This document shows, piece after piece, positions 1 through 5,720 of a stretch of 10,217 bases of DNA. Below the pieces are notes generated by a model. That model was not told the origin of the DNA. It did not search any database and worked only from the letters and a program-made list of their open reading frames with translations. Each line of letters begins with the position of its first letter. Position 1 is the first letter of the stretch. Made by a program: the position numbers and the translations under genes. This stretch comes from Coprococcus sp. (GTDB taxonomy: Bacteria > Bacillota > Clostridia > Lachnospirales > Lachnospiraceae): assembly GCA_016296785.1 (NCBI GenBank), contig JAEDHX010000068.1, forward strand, positions 1 to 10,217. Reading direction: 5' to 3'.

Positions 1-241
1 TAAGGCTGCTAATGCAGGTGGTGTTGCTACATCAGCTCTTGAGATGAGCCAGAACAGTGAGAGACTTTCGTGGTCATTTGAAGAGGTTGATGCTAAGCTT
101 CAGAACATTATGATTACAATCTACCATAACATTGATGATGCTGCTAAGCGTTATGGTGTAGAAGGCGACTATGTTGCAGGTGCTAATATTGCCGGATTTG
201 AGAAGGTAGTAGAGGCTATGCTTGCACAGGGTGTTTGCTAA
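1..241 (+). CDS. gdhA: NADP-type glutamate dehydrogenase, C-terminal end (5' truncated by window)
   Basis: This is the last 79 residues of a glutamate dehydrogenase, which interconverts 2-oxoglutarate plus ammonia and glutamate in the cytoplasm. The reading frame is open from base 2 and stops at TAA 239-241. The C-terminal segments KAANAGGVATSALEMSQN, the spaced motif with IMITIYHNI, and YVAGANIAGFEKVVEAMLAQGV match the end of the hexameric GdhA family closely; E. coli GdhA ends in a very similar GANIAGF..VADAMLAQGV segment. The N-terminal substrate and Rossmann regions lie outside the window, so cofactor preference is inferred from family similarity only. A hairpin terminator follows 33 bases after the stop, so this is the end of its transcript. 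An internal ATG at 44 is not the true start, because conserved sequence continues upstream of it. Confidence 0.93.
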   Translation, partial: KAANAGGVATSALEMSQNSERLSWSFEEVDAKLQNIMITIYHNIDDAAKRYGVEGDYVAGANIAGFEKVVEAMLAQGVC

Positions 242-274
242 ATAATATATATCGATAATTATTTCGATTAATAG

Positions 275-321
275 AAGGGGCTGTCGTTTTACGATTCAAT
301 CGTTTGTACGGCACCCCTTTT
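275..321 (+). terminator. Rho-independent terminator of gdhA
   Basis: The lower stem pairs AAGGGG (275-280) with CCCCTT (314-319). After one bulged C at 281 it continues TGTCG (282-286) with CGGCA (309-313), including one G-T wobble. An apical ACGAT/ATCGT hairpin (291-303) sits on top. A short T-run (318-321) overlaps the 3' arm, so the U-tract is modest. Confidence 0.75.
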
Positions 322-334
322 AATAATGTGTGCC

Positions 335-363
335 TTGAAAAAATATAAGGGTTATGTTACATT
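335..363 (+). promoter_or_regulatory. SigA-type promoter for the amidase/metal-exporter unit
   Basis: TTGAAA (335-340), a 17-base spacer, and TACATT (358-363), with an extended -10 TG one base upstream (355-356). Transcription would begin near 370, leaving a leader of about 40 bases before the start codon chosen at 409. Confidence 0.7.
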
Positions 364-408
364 ATTTCTGTTGCAAACTGTGTGAAGGTTGTATTAAGGG
401 GATTACAA

Positions 409-1536
409 TTGAAGATAATAATTAGAAAGATATCATTGTTAATTTGCATTTTTGTTATATGTGTTTTTTCGACAAAGCTTTATGTAAAAGCAGAAGAGTC
501 TTCTTTAGAAGATGATACATTGATAGTTGCCATAGATGCAGGACATAGTGGTACTGATTTTGGAGCTGTCGGAAGATATGGCGGCAAATTGGTAACTGAA
601 CGAGAGACTAATCTTAAGATAGCAAAGGCGATGAAGAAGGAGCTTGACACCTATAAGGGAGTTAAGGCTATTCTTACGAGAACTGATAATGAAACAGAAT
701 GGGATATATCAGGAAGAGTTGAAAAAGCTCTTGCTGAAAATGCTGATATTATAATAAGCCTTCATAGTAATGCAAATGGAGGAATCATGGCATATTCCGG
801 CGGAGCATGTGTTATCGTGTCTGAAGGACAGTATCGTCCGCTTCTGGCAAAGCTTGAGCAGGGACTTGGTAAAGTGATATTAAATGAGCTTTCAAGAGCA
901 AGCGGTGTTAAGAACCAGGGACTGCTTACAAGAACAGCCAGAGAAACAAGATATCCTAATGGTACTTTAGCAGATTACTATCAGCTTACAAGACAGCCGG
1001 TAATGGAAGGTATACCATCAGTAGTAATTGAGCATTGTTTTATAGATAACTATTATGATTATATGAAATGCTTAAGCTCGAATTCCAAGATAGCAGCACT
1101 TGGTAAGGCTGATGCAACTGCAGTTGCGAAGTATTTTGGACTTGAGAAGAAGGACGGAAGTGTATCATACAAGAGAAAAGGTAAGATTGTTAAATATCTG
1201 ACCAGGCATTGGGTTATGAAGGGTAATAGTCGTTATTACATTCAGAAGGATGGCTCATTTGCAACCGGTTGGAACAAGATAAAGAACAGATATTACTATT
1301 TTAAGAAAAATGGCCAGGTTGTAACCGGATGGATTAAGATTAATGGTGAACTGTATTGCTTTGATAAGCGAGGACGTGCTTTATCAGGCAAAAAGACTGT
1401 AGAAAGAAAAGGTCAGAAGGCAACATATTATTTTACTAAACGAGGTAAAGTATATAAAGGATGGAAAAAGCTTGAGGGCAAATGGTACTATTTTAGCGAA
1501 AAAAATGGTAAGCTGATAATAAATATGCGCAGATAA
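409..1536 (+). CDS. Secreted N-acetylmuramoyl-L-alanine amidase (Amidase_3) with C-terminal cell-wall-binding repeats
   Basis: A zinc amidase that cleaves the bond between N-acetylmuramic acid and the stem peptide L-alanine, acting outside the membrane. I chose TTG at 409 (375 residues): AAGGGG at 396-401 sits 7 bases upstream, and the product then begins with a compact signal peptide (MKIIIRK, hydrophobic core, cleavage likely after VKA near residue 28). The GTG at 382 is in frame but has no good ribosome site and would put extra residues before the signal peptide. The Amidase_3 domain spans about residues 38-245. Putative zinc ligands are H46 (DAGHSG), E64 (TERETN) and H119 (SLHSNA), and the catalytic Glu is E208 (VVIEHCFIDN), so all expected residues are present. 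Residues about 265-375 are aromatic/Gly repeats of the choline-binding type (GW..I..RYYYFKKNGQVVTGW, GKWYYF). The true wall ligand is unknown. The gene is probably co-transcribed with the exporter 36 bases downstream. Confidence 0.9.
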   Translation: MKIIIRKISLLICIFVICVFSTKLYVKAEESSLEDDTLIVAIDAGHSGTDFGAVGRYGGKLVTERETNLKIAKAMKKELDTYKGVKAILTRTDNETEWDISGRVEKALAENADIIISLHSNANGGIMAYSGGACVIVSEGQYRPLLAKLEQGLGKVILNELSRASGVKNQGLLTRTARETRYPNGTLADYYQLTRQPVMEGIPSVVIEHCFIDNYYDYMKCLSSNSKIAALGKADATAVAKYFGLEKKDGSVSYKRKGKIVKYLTRHWVMKGNSRYYIQKDGSFATGWNKIKNRYYYFKKNGQVVTGWIKINGELYCFDKRGRALSGKKTVERKGQKATYYFTKRGKVYKGWKKLEGKWYYFSEKNGKLIINMRR

Positions 1537-1572
1537 GCGTGTTATATAGTTGTATTAAGGAGATATACTATA

Positions 1573-2595
1573 ATGGATTTGGTTATAGATTCAGGTATTG
1601 ATGCATTAAAGGATTGTGTCAAGCTAATTCCCTTTTTGCTGGTAACATACCTGCTTATGGAATGGCTTGAACGAAAAACAGAAGAGAAGCAGATAAGAGC
1701 CATGAAGTCAGCAGGAATGTATGGACCGTTTCTTGGCGGAATCCTTGGAGTAGTTCCGCAATGCGGGTTCTCGCTGGTTGCAGCTAATCTATACAGTGGA
1801 GGAGTAATTACTGTAGGAGTATTGCTTGCGGTGTTCCTGTCAACCTCAGACGAGATGCTTCCGATATTTATGTCGCAGTCGGTGCCTTCTATGGTAATTA
1901 TAAAGATATTGCTGACGAAAGCTGTTATAGCAATTGTCACAGGCTATGTAATTGATATTGCCAACAGATGGATAAAGAAACGTATGAATAAGGGCTTAGG
2001 AAATAATAAGGTGTCTGAGAGTGTCAGTAAGGCAGATGGACATAATCATCATGACAATATATATTCGGAGGCACATGAAGAAGCCGGTAAAGAGGATGAT
2101 GGCAGCTTGCATCATCATGGGCATGACCATGATCATCATATTGATGGAGAGAAGAGTATCCATGGAGTGTGCGTTAATGAGCATTGTAATTGCCAGGATG
2201 GAATTATTAAATCGACAATCAAACATACTATTAAGATAGCTCTATTTATAGTTGTTATCTCATTTGCAATAAATGTGATTATTGGTTTGATAGGTGAAGA
2301 AAATATCCAGCGTGTATTTTCGGATGTCCCGGTGATTGGAGAGTTAGTTTCTGCACTGGTTGGTTTGATTCCTAATTGTGCAGCTTCAGTAATAATCACC
2401 CAGCTATACTTAGAGGGAGTGTTAAATGCCGGTGCGATGATGGCTGGGCTTCTTGTTAGTGCAGGCGTAGGAATTATGGTTCTGTTTAGAATGAACAGAA
2501 AACGAATTAAAGAGAATATTAAGATTATTCTTACATTATTTGCAGTAAGTGTTATATGGGGATTATTGATTAATATTGTAGGAATTAAATTCTGA
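1573..2595 (+). CDS. Polytopic heavy-metal exporter, ArsP_2 / putative manganese transporter family, with His-rich loop
   Basis: A 340-residue integral membrane protein resembling the 'putative 10TM heavy-metal exporter' family (Pfam ArsP_2), often annotated as putative manganese transporter or arsenic efflux protein. The two hydrophobic halves carry related motifs: GVVPQCGFS (about 59-67) in the first and GLIPNCAAS (about 264-272) in the second, each followed by a similar LYxxGVxxxG stretch. This indicates an internal duplication. Between them, about residues 155-207, lies a hydrophilic loop with 13 His and 3 Cys plus many Asp/Glu, including HHHGHDHDHH, which suits metal capture or sensing. 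AAGGAG at 1557-1562, 10 bases before ATG, sets the start. No riboswitch is visible in the 36-base gap from the amidase gene, so it probably relies on the promoter at 335. The metal is not determined by sequence; Mn is the family's usual prediction. Confidence is high for the family and low for the substrate. Confidence 0.82.
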   Translation: MDLVIDSGIDALKDCVKLIPFLLVTYLLMEWLERKTEEKQIRAMKSAGMYGPFLGGILGVVPQCGFSLVAANLYSGGVITVGVLLAVFLSTSDEMLPIFMSQSVPSMVIIKILLTKAVIAIVTGYVIDIANRWIKKRMNKGLGNNKVSESVSKADGHNHHDNIYSEAHEEAGKEDDGSLHHHGHDHDHHIDGEKSIHGVCVNEHCNCQDGIIKSTIKHTIKIALFIVVISFAINVIIGLIGEENIQRVFSDVPVIGELVSALVGLIPNCAASVIITQLYLEGVLNAGAMMAGLLVSAGVGIMVLFRMNRKRIKENIKIILTLFAVSVIWGLLINIVGIKF

Positions 2596-2604
2596 TAATA
2601 TAAA

Positions 2605-2732
2605 AGAATCTCGCAAGCGAGATTCTCGCGCCGAGAACGGTCGCTTTTGCGACATGATTCCTATCGTGCGAGTGCGCATCCTTAGCGGAGCGTTCTTGTG
2701 TAATAGGATATTCGGAGGAATTTCCTATTACA
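2605..2732. repeat. GC-rich multi-hairpin intergenic element, possible dispersed palindromic repeat
   Basis: A non-coding block between convergent genes, built almost wholly of inverted repeats. Arms AGAATCTCGC (2605-2614) and GCGAGATTCT (2617-2626) pair perfectly. TTCTCG/CGAGAA pair at 2623-2637, as an alternative to AGAACG (2634-2639) pairing with CGTTCT (2691-2696). GTCGC-TTTT-GCGAC lies at 2640-2653 and TGCG-AGTG-CGCA at 2667-2678. A 34-base palindrome at 2699-2732 has 10-bp outer arms (TGTAATAGGA/TCCTATTACA) and a 4-bp inner stem (ATTC/GAAT). Its base composition is clearly more GC-rich than the surroundings up to about 2700. A 19-base part recurs, nearly intact, at 4601-4618. I see no coding potential I trust here. 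Its function is unknown: it could be a MITE/REP-like element, a structured RNA, or extra termination structure. Confidence 0.6.
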
Positions 2733-2763
2733 AAAAAAACGTTCCTTACCGGGACGTTTTTTT
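2733..2763. terminator. Bidirectional Rho-independent terminator between convergent genes
   Basis: A 13-bp stem with one G-T wobble: A-run plus ACGTTCC (2733-2745), loop TTACC (2746-2750), then GGGACGT plus T-run (2751-2763). The flanking A-run and T-run give a U-tract in either direction, so it can end both the exporter transcript (+) and the zinc-ribbon transcript (-). The minus-strand stop codon lies in the loop. Confidence 0.85.
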
Positions 2764-3003
2764 CTTGCCACAAACAGGGCATATATCTTCCGTACATGAA
2801 TGACCGCAACCCCAGCATGTCCACTCTGCAGCCTTCGAAACTACATTAGCATCCTCTGAGGTAAGTCTCTTGGTGTTAGGATTTGTTGTCATTGTAAAGT
2901 TCTTTGAAACAATTTCTACAGGTCCGTTTGGATTAACTGCTCCTTTACTTCCGCAATTACTCTTCGCTGACTTATTCTTTTTGTTAAAAATATTAAGTGC
3001 CAT
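2746..3003 (-). CDS. Small zinc-ribbon protein of unknown function
   Basis: An 85-residue minus-strand protein. The ATG at 3003-3001 has GGGGA (3015-3011) 7 bases upstream and a strong promoter further up, which supports it as a real gene. The C-terminus holds a zinc-ribbon/rubredoxin-like knuckle pair: C63-x2-C66 (TCWGCGHSC) and C75-x2-C78 (ICPVCGK), separated by 8 residues. The N-terminal 60 residues are basic and Asn/Lys/Ser-rich with no recognisable fold; one extra Cys is at 17. It has no signal peptide or membrane segment, so it is probably cytoplasmic. It is the downstream gene after the SDR gene (101-base gap) but has its own promoter. I do not recognise a specific function. A metal-binding or nucleic-acid-binding role would be a guess from the ribbon alone. 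Confidence 0.75.
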   Translation of the reverse strand: MALNIFNKKNKSAKSNCGSKGAVNPNGPVEIVSKNFTMTTNPNTKRLTSEDANVVSKAAEWTCWGCGHSCTEDICPVCGKKKTSR

Positions 3004-3043
3004 TTAGTCATCCCCATACTACTGTTATTGTCCATACAGATAT

Positions 3044-3072
3044 ATTTTAAAGCAGAACAAACAAAAATTCAA
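3044..3072 (-). promoter_or_regulatory. SigA-type promoter for the zinc-ribbon gene
   Basis: Read on the minus strand: TTGAAT (3072-3067), a 17-base spacer, TAAAAT (3049-3044). Both hexamers are close to consensus. The start would be near 3037, about 34 bases before the ATG. Confidence 0.65.
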
Positions 3073-3104
3073 TAGAAATTTGTTATAAACGCACAGAAAA
3101 TATG

Positions 3105-3833
3105 CTATTGCCAAGCACCGTCAAAGGAAATAACCTGTCCTGTAAGGTAGGAGGATACATTACATAGCTGCATTGCAAATTCGGCTGCCTCGCGTGGAGA
3201 AGCAAATCTGCATGATGGTATTTCGTCTATCAGCATCTGCCTTTCTTCTTCGGAAAGGTGGCTGTTCATTTCTGTATCAATTGCGCCGAAAGCAATTGCA
3301 TTTACAATAATATTACTTGGGGCAAGTTCCTTAGCCAGGGCCTTCGTAAATGTATTGATGGCTCCTTTAGCTGCAGAATATGCGACCTCGCAGGACGCCC
3401 CAACATTTCCCCAGACAGATGAAACATTAAGTATTCTGCCTGATTTGTTATTTATCATATATGGAAGTGACTGCCTGCACATATTAAATACAGAATAATA
3501 ATTAGTTTTAGTGATATTATCAAATTCCTCGTAGCTCATATCTGAAAGAAGACCTACATAAGATATTCCTGCATTATTAATTAATAAATCAATCTGTCCA
3601 TCAAAGAAATCTGCAGTACGGGCAATAAATTCTCCGGCAAATGTGTAATCGCCGCAATCACCCTGCATAGCAAGACATTTGCAGCCTTTGTTATTTATTA
3701 TATCAGCAACTTCAAGTAATTTGTCCTTGTTCTTGAATGAAGCTATTGCTATGCGGTCGTAGTTGTCTGCAAGCATAATTGCCAGCTCTCTGCCAATTCC
3801 TCTTGATGCTCCCGTAATAATTGCTGTTTTCAA
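3105..3833 (-). CDS. ymfI: SDR-family reductase, likely EF-P 5-aminopentanone reductase (YmfI-like)
   Basis: A 242-residue classical short-chain dehydrogenase. It has the cofactor loop TGASRGIG (7-14), NNAG (86-89), N111, and the catalytic triad S139, Y152 and K156 (AYSAAK), all present. The stretch SSVWGNVGASCEVAYSAAKGA and the end SYLTGQVISFDGAW resemble B. subtilis YmfI (SSIWGETGASCEV..., SYITGQ) more than generic FabG. YmfI reduces the 5-aminopentanone adduct on elongation factor P to 5-aminopentanol. The alternative is a FabG-type 3-oxoacyl-ACP reductase, but no fatty-acid genes are nearby. The start is TTG at 3833: GGGAG at 3847-3843 lies 9 bases upstream and the Rossmann motif follows at once. 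Oddity: the usual Pro-Gly after the catalytic region is Phe-Gly here (NAIAFGAID, F182). It is transcribed divergently from the LytR_C-like gene. Confidence 0.85.
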   Translation of the reverse strand: MKTAIITGASRGIGRELAIMLADNYDRIAIASFKNKDKLLEVADIINNKGCKCLAMQGDCGDYTFAGEFIARTADFFDGQIDLLINNAGISYVGLLSDMSYEEFDNITKTNYYSVFNMCRQSLPYMINNKSGRILNVSSVWGNVGASCEVAYSAAKGAINTFTKALAKELAPSNIIVNAIAFGAIDTEMNSHLSEEERQMLIDEIPSCRFASPREAAEFAMQLCNVSSYLTGQVISFDGAWQ

Positions 3834-3870
3834 AAAATCACGCTCCCATTTCTAACAAATTTATAATGTA

Positions 3871-3898
3871 AGTATATCATGTGAAATATCTATTGAAA
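3871..3898 (-). promoter_or_regulatory. Probable promoter of the SDR gene
   Basis: On the minus strand an extended -10, TGATATACT (3879-3871), lies 16 bases from a weak -35, TTTCAA (3898-3893). That -35 is the exact complement of the -35 TTGAAA of the divergent + strand promoter, so the two promoters would overlap face to face. Confidence 0.45.
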
Positions 3899-3921
3899 AT
3901 AGAAAACACCTTTGGTATACT
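3893..3921 (+). promoter_or_regulatory. SigA-type promoter for the LytR_C-like gene
   Basis: TTGAAA (3893-3898), a 17-base spacer, TATACT (3916-3921). Transcription would begin near 3928, about 30 bases before the ATG, leaving room for GGAGG at 3945-3949. Confidence 0.75.
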
Positions 3922-3958
3922 CAAAAATGACTTTTAGATAATATGGAGGCCACATAAG

Positions 3959-4546
3959 ATGGGTAAGAAGATGTTTAAACTATTTATGGAGACTATGTTA
4001 AGAGCTGCAGTAATAATACTTGCTATATGTATTGTTATTATGCTTGCTTTGCTTATTAAAACAATAAACAAGAATAAGAAGAATGATAAGGGAACTAATA
4101 CAACGGAAGCTAATTCGACAGAGCTTTCTACAGAAGCAATAGATCCTGAGGATCCTACCTTTGGCGGTAAGGGAGATGCTGAATCAGGTGACGATTCACA
4201 GGGTAATGACGATACTGATAATAACGGTGATGATTCTAATGTAGCTGATGTTAAATCAGCAAAGATTGCAGTAATTAATTCTACAGGAACAGCAGGTGTA
4301 GCCGGCTCATGGAAATCAGTATTGGAGTCAGATGGATATTCAAGCGTTGAGGTTGGTAATTATCTTACCGGCGTTAATTCAACAACAATGATTTATGCTT
4401 CAGGAGACTATGATTTGTCTGATCTTAAAGGCAAGTTTAATTCGCCTACAACAGGAAGCACAAGTGAGCTTGATGCCGGAAGTCTTGATGTGACAATCAG
4501 TGATTTTGATATTATTATTGTAGTTGGTACTTCTGACGTGAAATAG
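3959..4546 (+). CDS. Membrane-anchored protein with LytR C-terminal-like (LytR_C) domain
   Basis: A 195-residue protein with a single N-terminal membrane segment (about 16-33), preceded by a basic start (MGKKMFK) and followed by a Lys/Asn patch, which implies an anchored protein with its bulk outside. Residues about 40-98 are a disordered linker rich in Thr, Ser, Asp, Asn and Gly (DDSQGNDDTDNNGDDSN). Residues about 100-195 resemble the LytR_C domain found at the end of LytR-CpsA-Psr proteins and as stand-alone proteins: AKIAVINSTGTAGVAGSW near the start, a GY..V.VGNY strand, and DIIIVVGT at the end. The catalytic LCP phosphotransferase domain is absent, so this is not a wall teichoic acid ligase itself. 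GGAGG at 3945-3949, 9 bases upstream, sets the ATG. The gene is monocistronic, bounded by its own promoter and terminator. The role is unknown; a cell-envelope function is inferred. Confidence 0.75.
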   Translation: MGKKMFKLFMETMLRAAVIILAICIVIMLALLIKTINKNKKNDKGTNTTEANSTELSTEAIDPEDPTFGGKGDAESGDDSQGNDDTDNNGDDSNVADVKSAKIAVINSTGTAGVAGSWKSVLESDGYSSVEVGNYLTGVNSTTMIYASGDYDLSDLKGKFNSPTTGSTSELDAGSLDVTISDFDIIIVVGTSDVK

Positions 4547-4565
4547 AATATTAGTAAACAGCTTT

Positions 4566-4600
4566 AGCGTAACAGGCATATGTCTGTTACGCTTTATTTG
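4566..4600 (+). terminator. Rho-independent terminator of the LytR_C-like gene
   Basis: A perfect 10-bp stem AGCGTAACAG (4566-4575) / CTGTTACGCT (4584-4593) with an 8-base loop, followed by TTATTTG. The U-tract is interrupted but adequate. Confidence 0.75.
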
Positions 4601-4618
4601 TGTAATAGGAATTCCTCC
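4601..4618 (+). repeat. Short copy of the palindromic repeat from 2605-2732
   Basis: TGTAATAGGAATTCCTCC here equals the minus-strand sequence at 2732-2714 (TGTAATAGGAAATTCCTCC) apart from a single missing A. Similarity stops right after it. It lies between the terminator at 4566 and yitT, in non-coding DNA, and looks like a truncated remnant of the same element. Confidence 0.5.
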
Positions 4619-4680
4619 AAAGGTATTGTCCTTAAAAAAATGGGAACAATAACAAAAATGATACATGTCTTGGAGGCACT

Positions 4681-5532
4681 ATGAAAAAAAGAGAAATAAC
4701 AGGTGAATACTTGTTGCTTGCTGTTGGGGCATTTTTAATGTCAGTTGGAATAGAATCTATTTTTAATCAGGAACATATAGTATCGGGTGGAGTTACCGGT
4801 CTTGGAATAATATTTGAAACTTTATCAAAAGGGGTGGTTCCGATATGGGTAACAAATCTTGCGTGTAATATACCTCTCTTTATCGCAGGCATAAAGGTCC
4901 TTGATCGTGTAAGCATGAGACGAACTGTATTTGCAACAATTATGTCTACATTTTTTATGGCAACGCTGCCGATTTTTCCTATGCTCACTGATAATAAACT
5001 TGTAAATATGCTTCTTGGAGGAATAATTCTAGGGGTATCATATGGCATATTTTTTAGGTTTAAGTCGTCGTCCGGAGGCGCTGATTTGCTCGCCCTTATT
5101 ATTGGAAGGTACAGGCGTGATATCAGCATACCGGTGATACTTGCAATAATAGATGTGACAATAGTTCTGGCAGGAGCTGTCTGCTTTGGCTTTGAAAATA
5201 TAATATATGCTGCTATCGTTATATTTATCTCTACTAAGGTTGCTGACAGAATTGTACAGGGCTTTAGACAGGGAAAACTGATATTCCTGATATCAGAGCA
5301 TAGCATGGAAATCAAAGATTATATTATCAATAATATAAGTAGGGGAGTTACTGTACTAAATGCCAAGGGTGGATATAGAAATCAGGATAGGGTAATGATT
5401 TTTTCTGTTTTGTCAAGTCGTCAATTAGTACAACTTAAGGACCGAATTAGGGAAATAGATGACAATTCTTTCCTTATAATATGCCAGGTAACGGACGTTT
5501 TTGGTGAAGGTTTCACAAAAATAACGCCTTAA
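4681..5532 (+). CDS. YitT-family membrane protein (YitT_membrane + DUF2179)
   Basis: A 283-residue protein of the widespread Firmicutes YitT family. The N-terminal about 200 residues contain five or six hydrophobic segments with family landmarks: GIESIFNQEHIVSGGVTGLG (about 24-43), WVTNLACNIPLF, GIFFRFKSSSGGADLLA (about 122-138) and ATKVAD-like STKVADRIVQGF near 185-196. The C-terminal DUF2179 domain (about 205-283) includes ISRGVTVLNAKGGY and ends VTDVFGEGF. DUF2179 resembles small ligand-binding domains and is cytoplasmic; no substrate is established for the family. Length is typical. The start ATG has GGAGG at 4672-4676, only 4 bases upstream, a tight but plausible spacing. No convincing consensus promoter is visible in 4601-4680: TTGTCC at 4626 lacks a good -10. 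Transport activity is unproven. Confidence 0.88.
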   Translation: MKKREITGEYLLLAVGAFLMSVGIESIFNQEHIVSGGVTGLGIIFETLSKGVVPIWVTNLACNIPLFIAGIKVLDRVSMRRTVFATIMSTFFMATLPIFPMLTDNKLVNMLLGGIILGVSYGIFFRFKSSSGGADLLALIIGRYRRDISIPVILAIIDVTIVLAGAVCFGFENIIYAAIVIFISTKVADRIVQGFRQGKLIFLISEHSMEIKDYIINNISRGVTVLNAKGGYRNQDRVMIFSVLSSRQLVQLKDRIREIDDNSFLIICQVTDVFGEGFTKITP

Positions 5533-5549
5533 GCGTCATTAAAACGTAT

Positions 5550-5577
5550 CGAAAATCGTCATTTTGTTAGTTTTTTT
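5550..5577 (+). terminator. Weak candidate terminator after yitT
   Basis: AAAAT (5552-5556) and ATTTT (5561-5565) pair around a CGTC loop, flanked by C5550/G5566, and seven Ts follow at 5571-5577. The stem is short and AT-rich, so termination may be leaky. Confidence 0.35.
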
Positions 5578-5641
5578 GCCTCCGTATACAAATTAAACAA
5601 AAGATAAAAAATTTTTTTGAGCAATAATTATATAGAATGAA

Positions 5642-5670
5642 TTGTATATTTATTGTAAAATACGTATATG
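5642..5670 (+). promoter_or_regulatory. Probable promoter of the sugar-ABC ATPase gene
   Basis: TTGTAT (5642-5647), a 17-base spacer, TATATG (5665-5670). The hexamers are imperfect. The leader would be about 45 bases, containing GGAGG at 5706-5710, 10 bases before the ATG. I found no convincing CcpA cre site in 5533-5720. Confidence 0.45.
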
Positions 5671-5720
5671 TTTTAGATTGAACAAAAAAAGAGTATATAA
5701 ATTACGGAGGAAATTAAGAA

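Noticed and set aside
382..408. GTG at 382 as the amidase start
   Set aside because: No Shine-Dalgarno before it, while TTG 409 has AAGGGG at ideal spacing and gives a standard signal peptide.
1537..1572. Possible yybP-ykoY manganese riboswitch before the exporter
   Set aside because: The gap is only 36 bases and contains just a ribosome site; too short for the riboswitch.
1542..1940. Open frame of 132 codons on the minus strand
   Set aside because: Lies opposite the exporter gene's conserved membrane region, has no ribosome site, and its product has no recognisable pattern; a shadow.
2585..2824. Minus-strand frame of 79 codons through the structured element
   Set aside because: Overlaps the zinc-ribbon gene and the terminator; the product shows no domain, and the inverted repeats explain the sequence better.
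4626..4654. Promoter for yitT (TTGTCC with a downstream ATAACA)
   Set aside because: The -10 is too far from consensus to support.
4767..5315. Open frame of 182 codons on the minus strand
   Set aside because: Fully antisense to yitT, whose product matches a known family; the antisense product is low-complexity hydrophobic sequence.
5533..5720. CcpA cre operator before ugpC
   Set aside because: No sequence in the gap fits the cre consensus acceptably.
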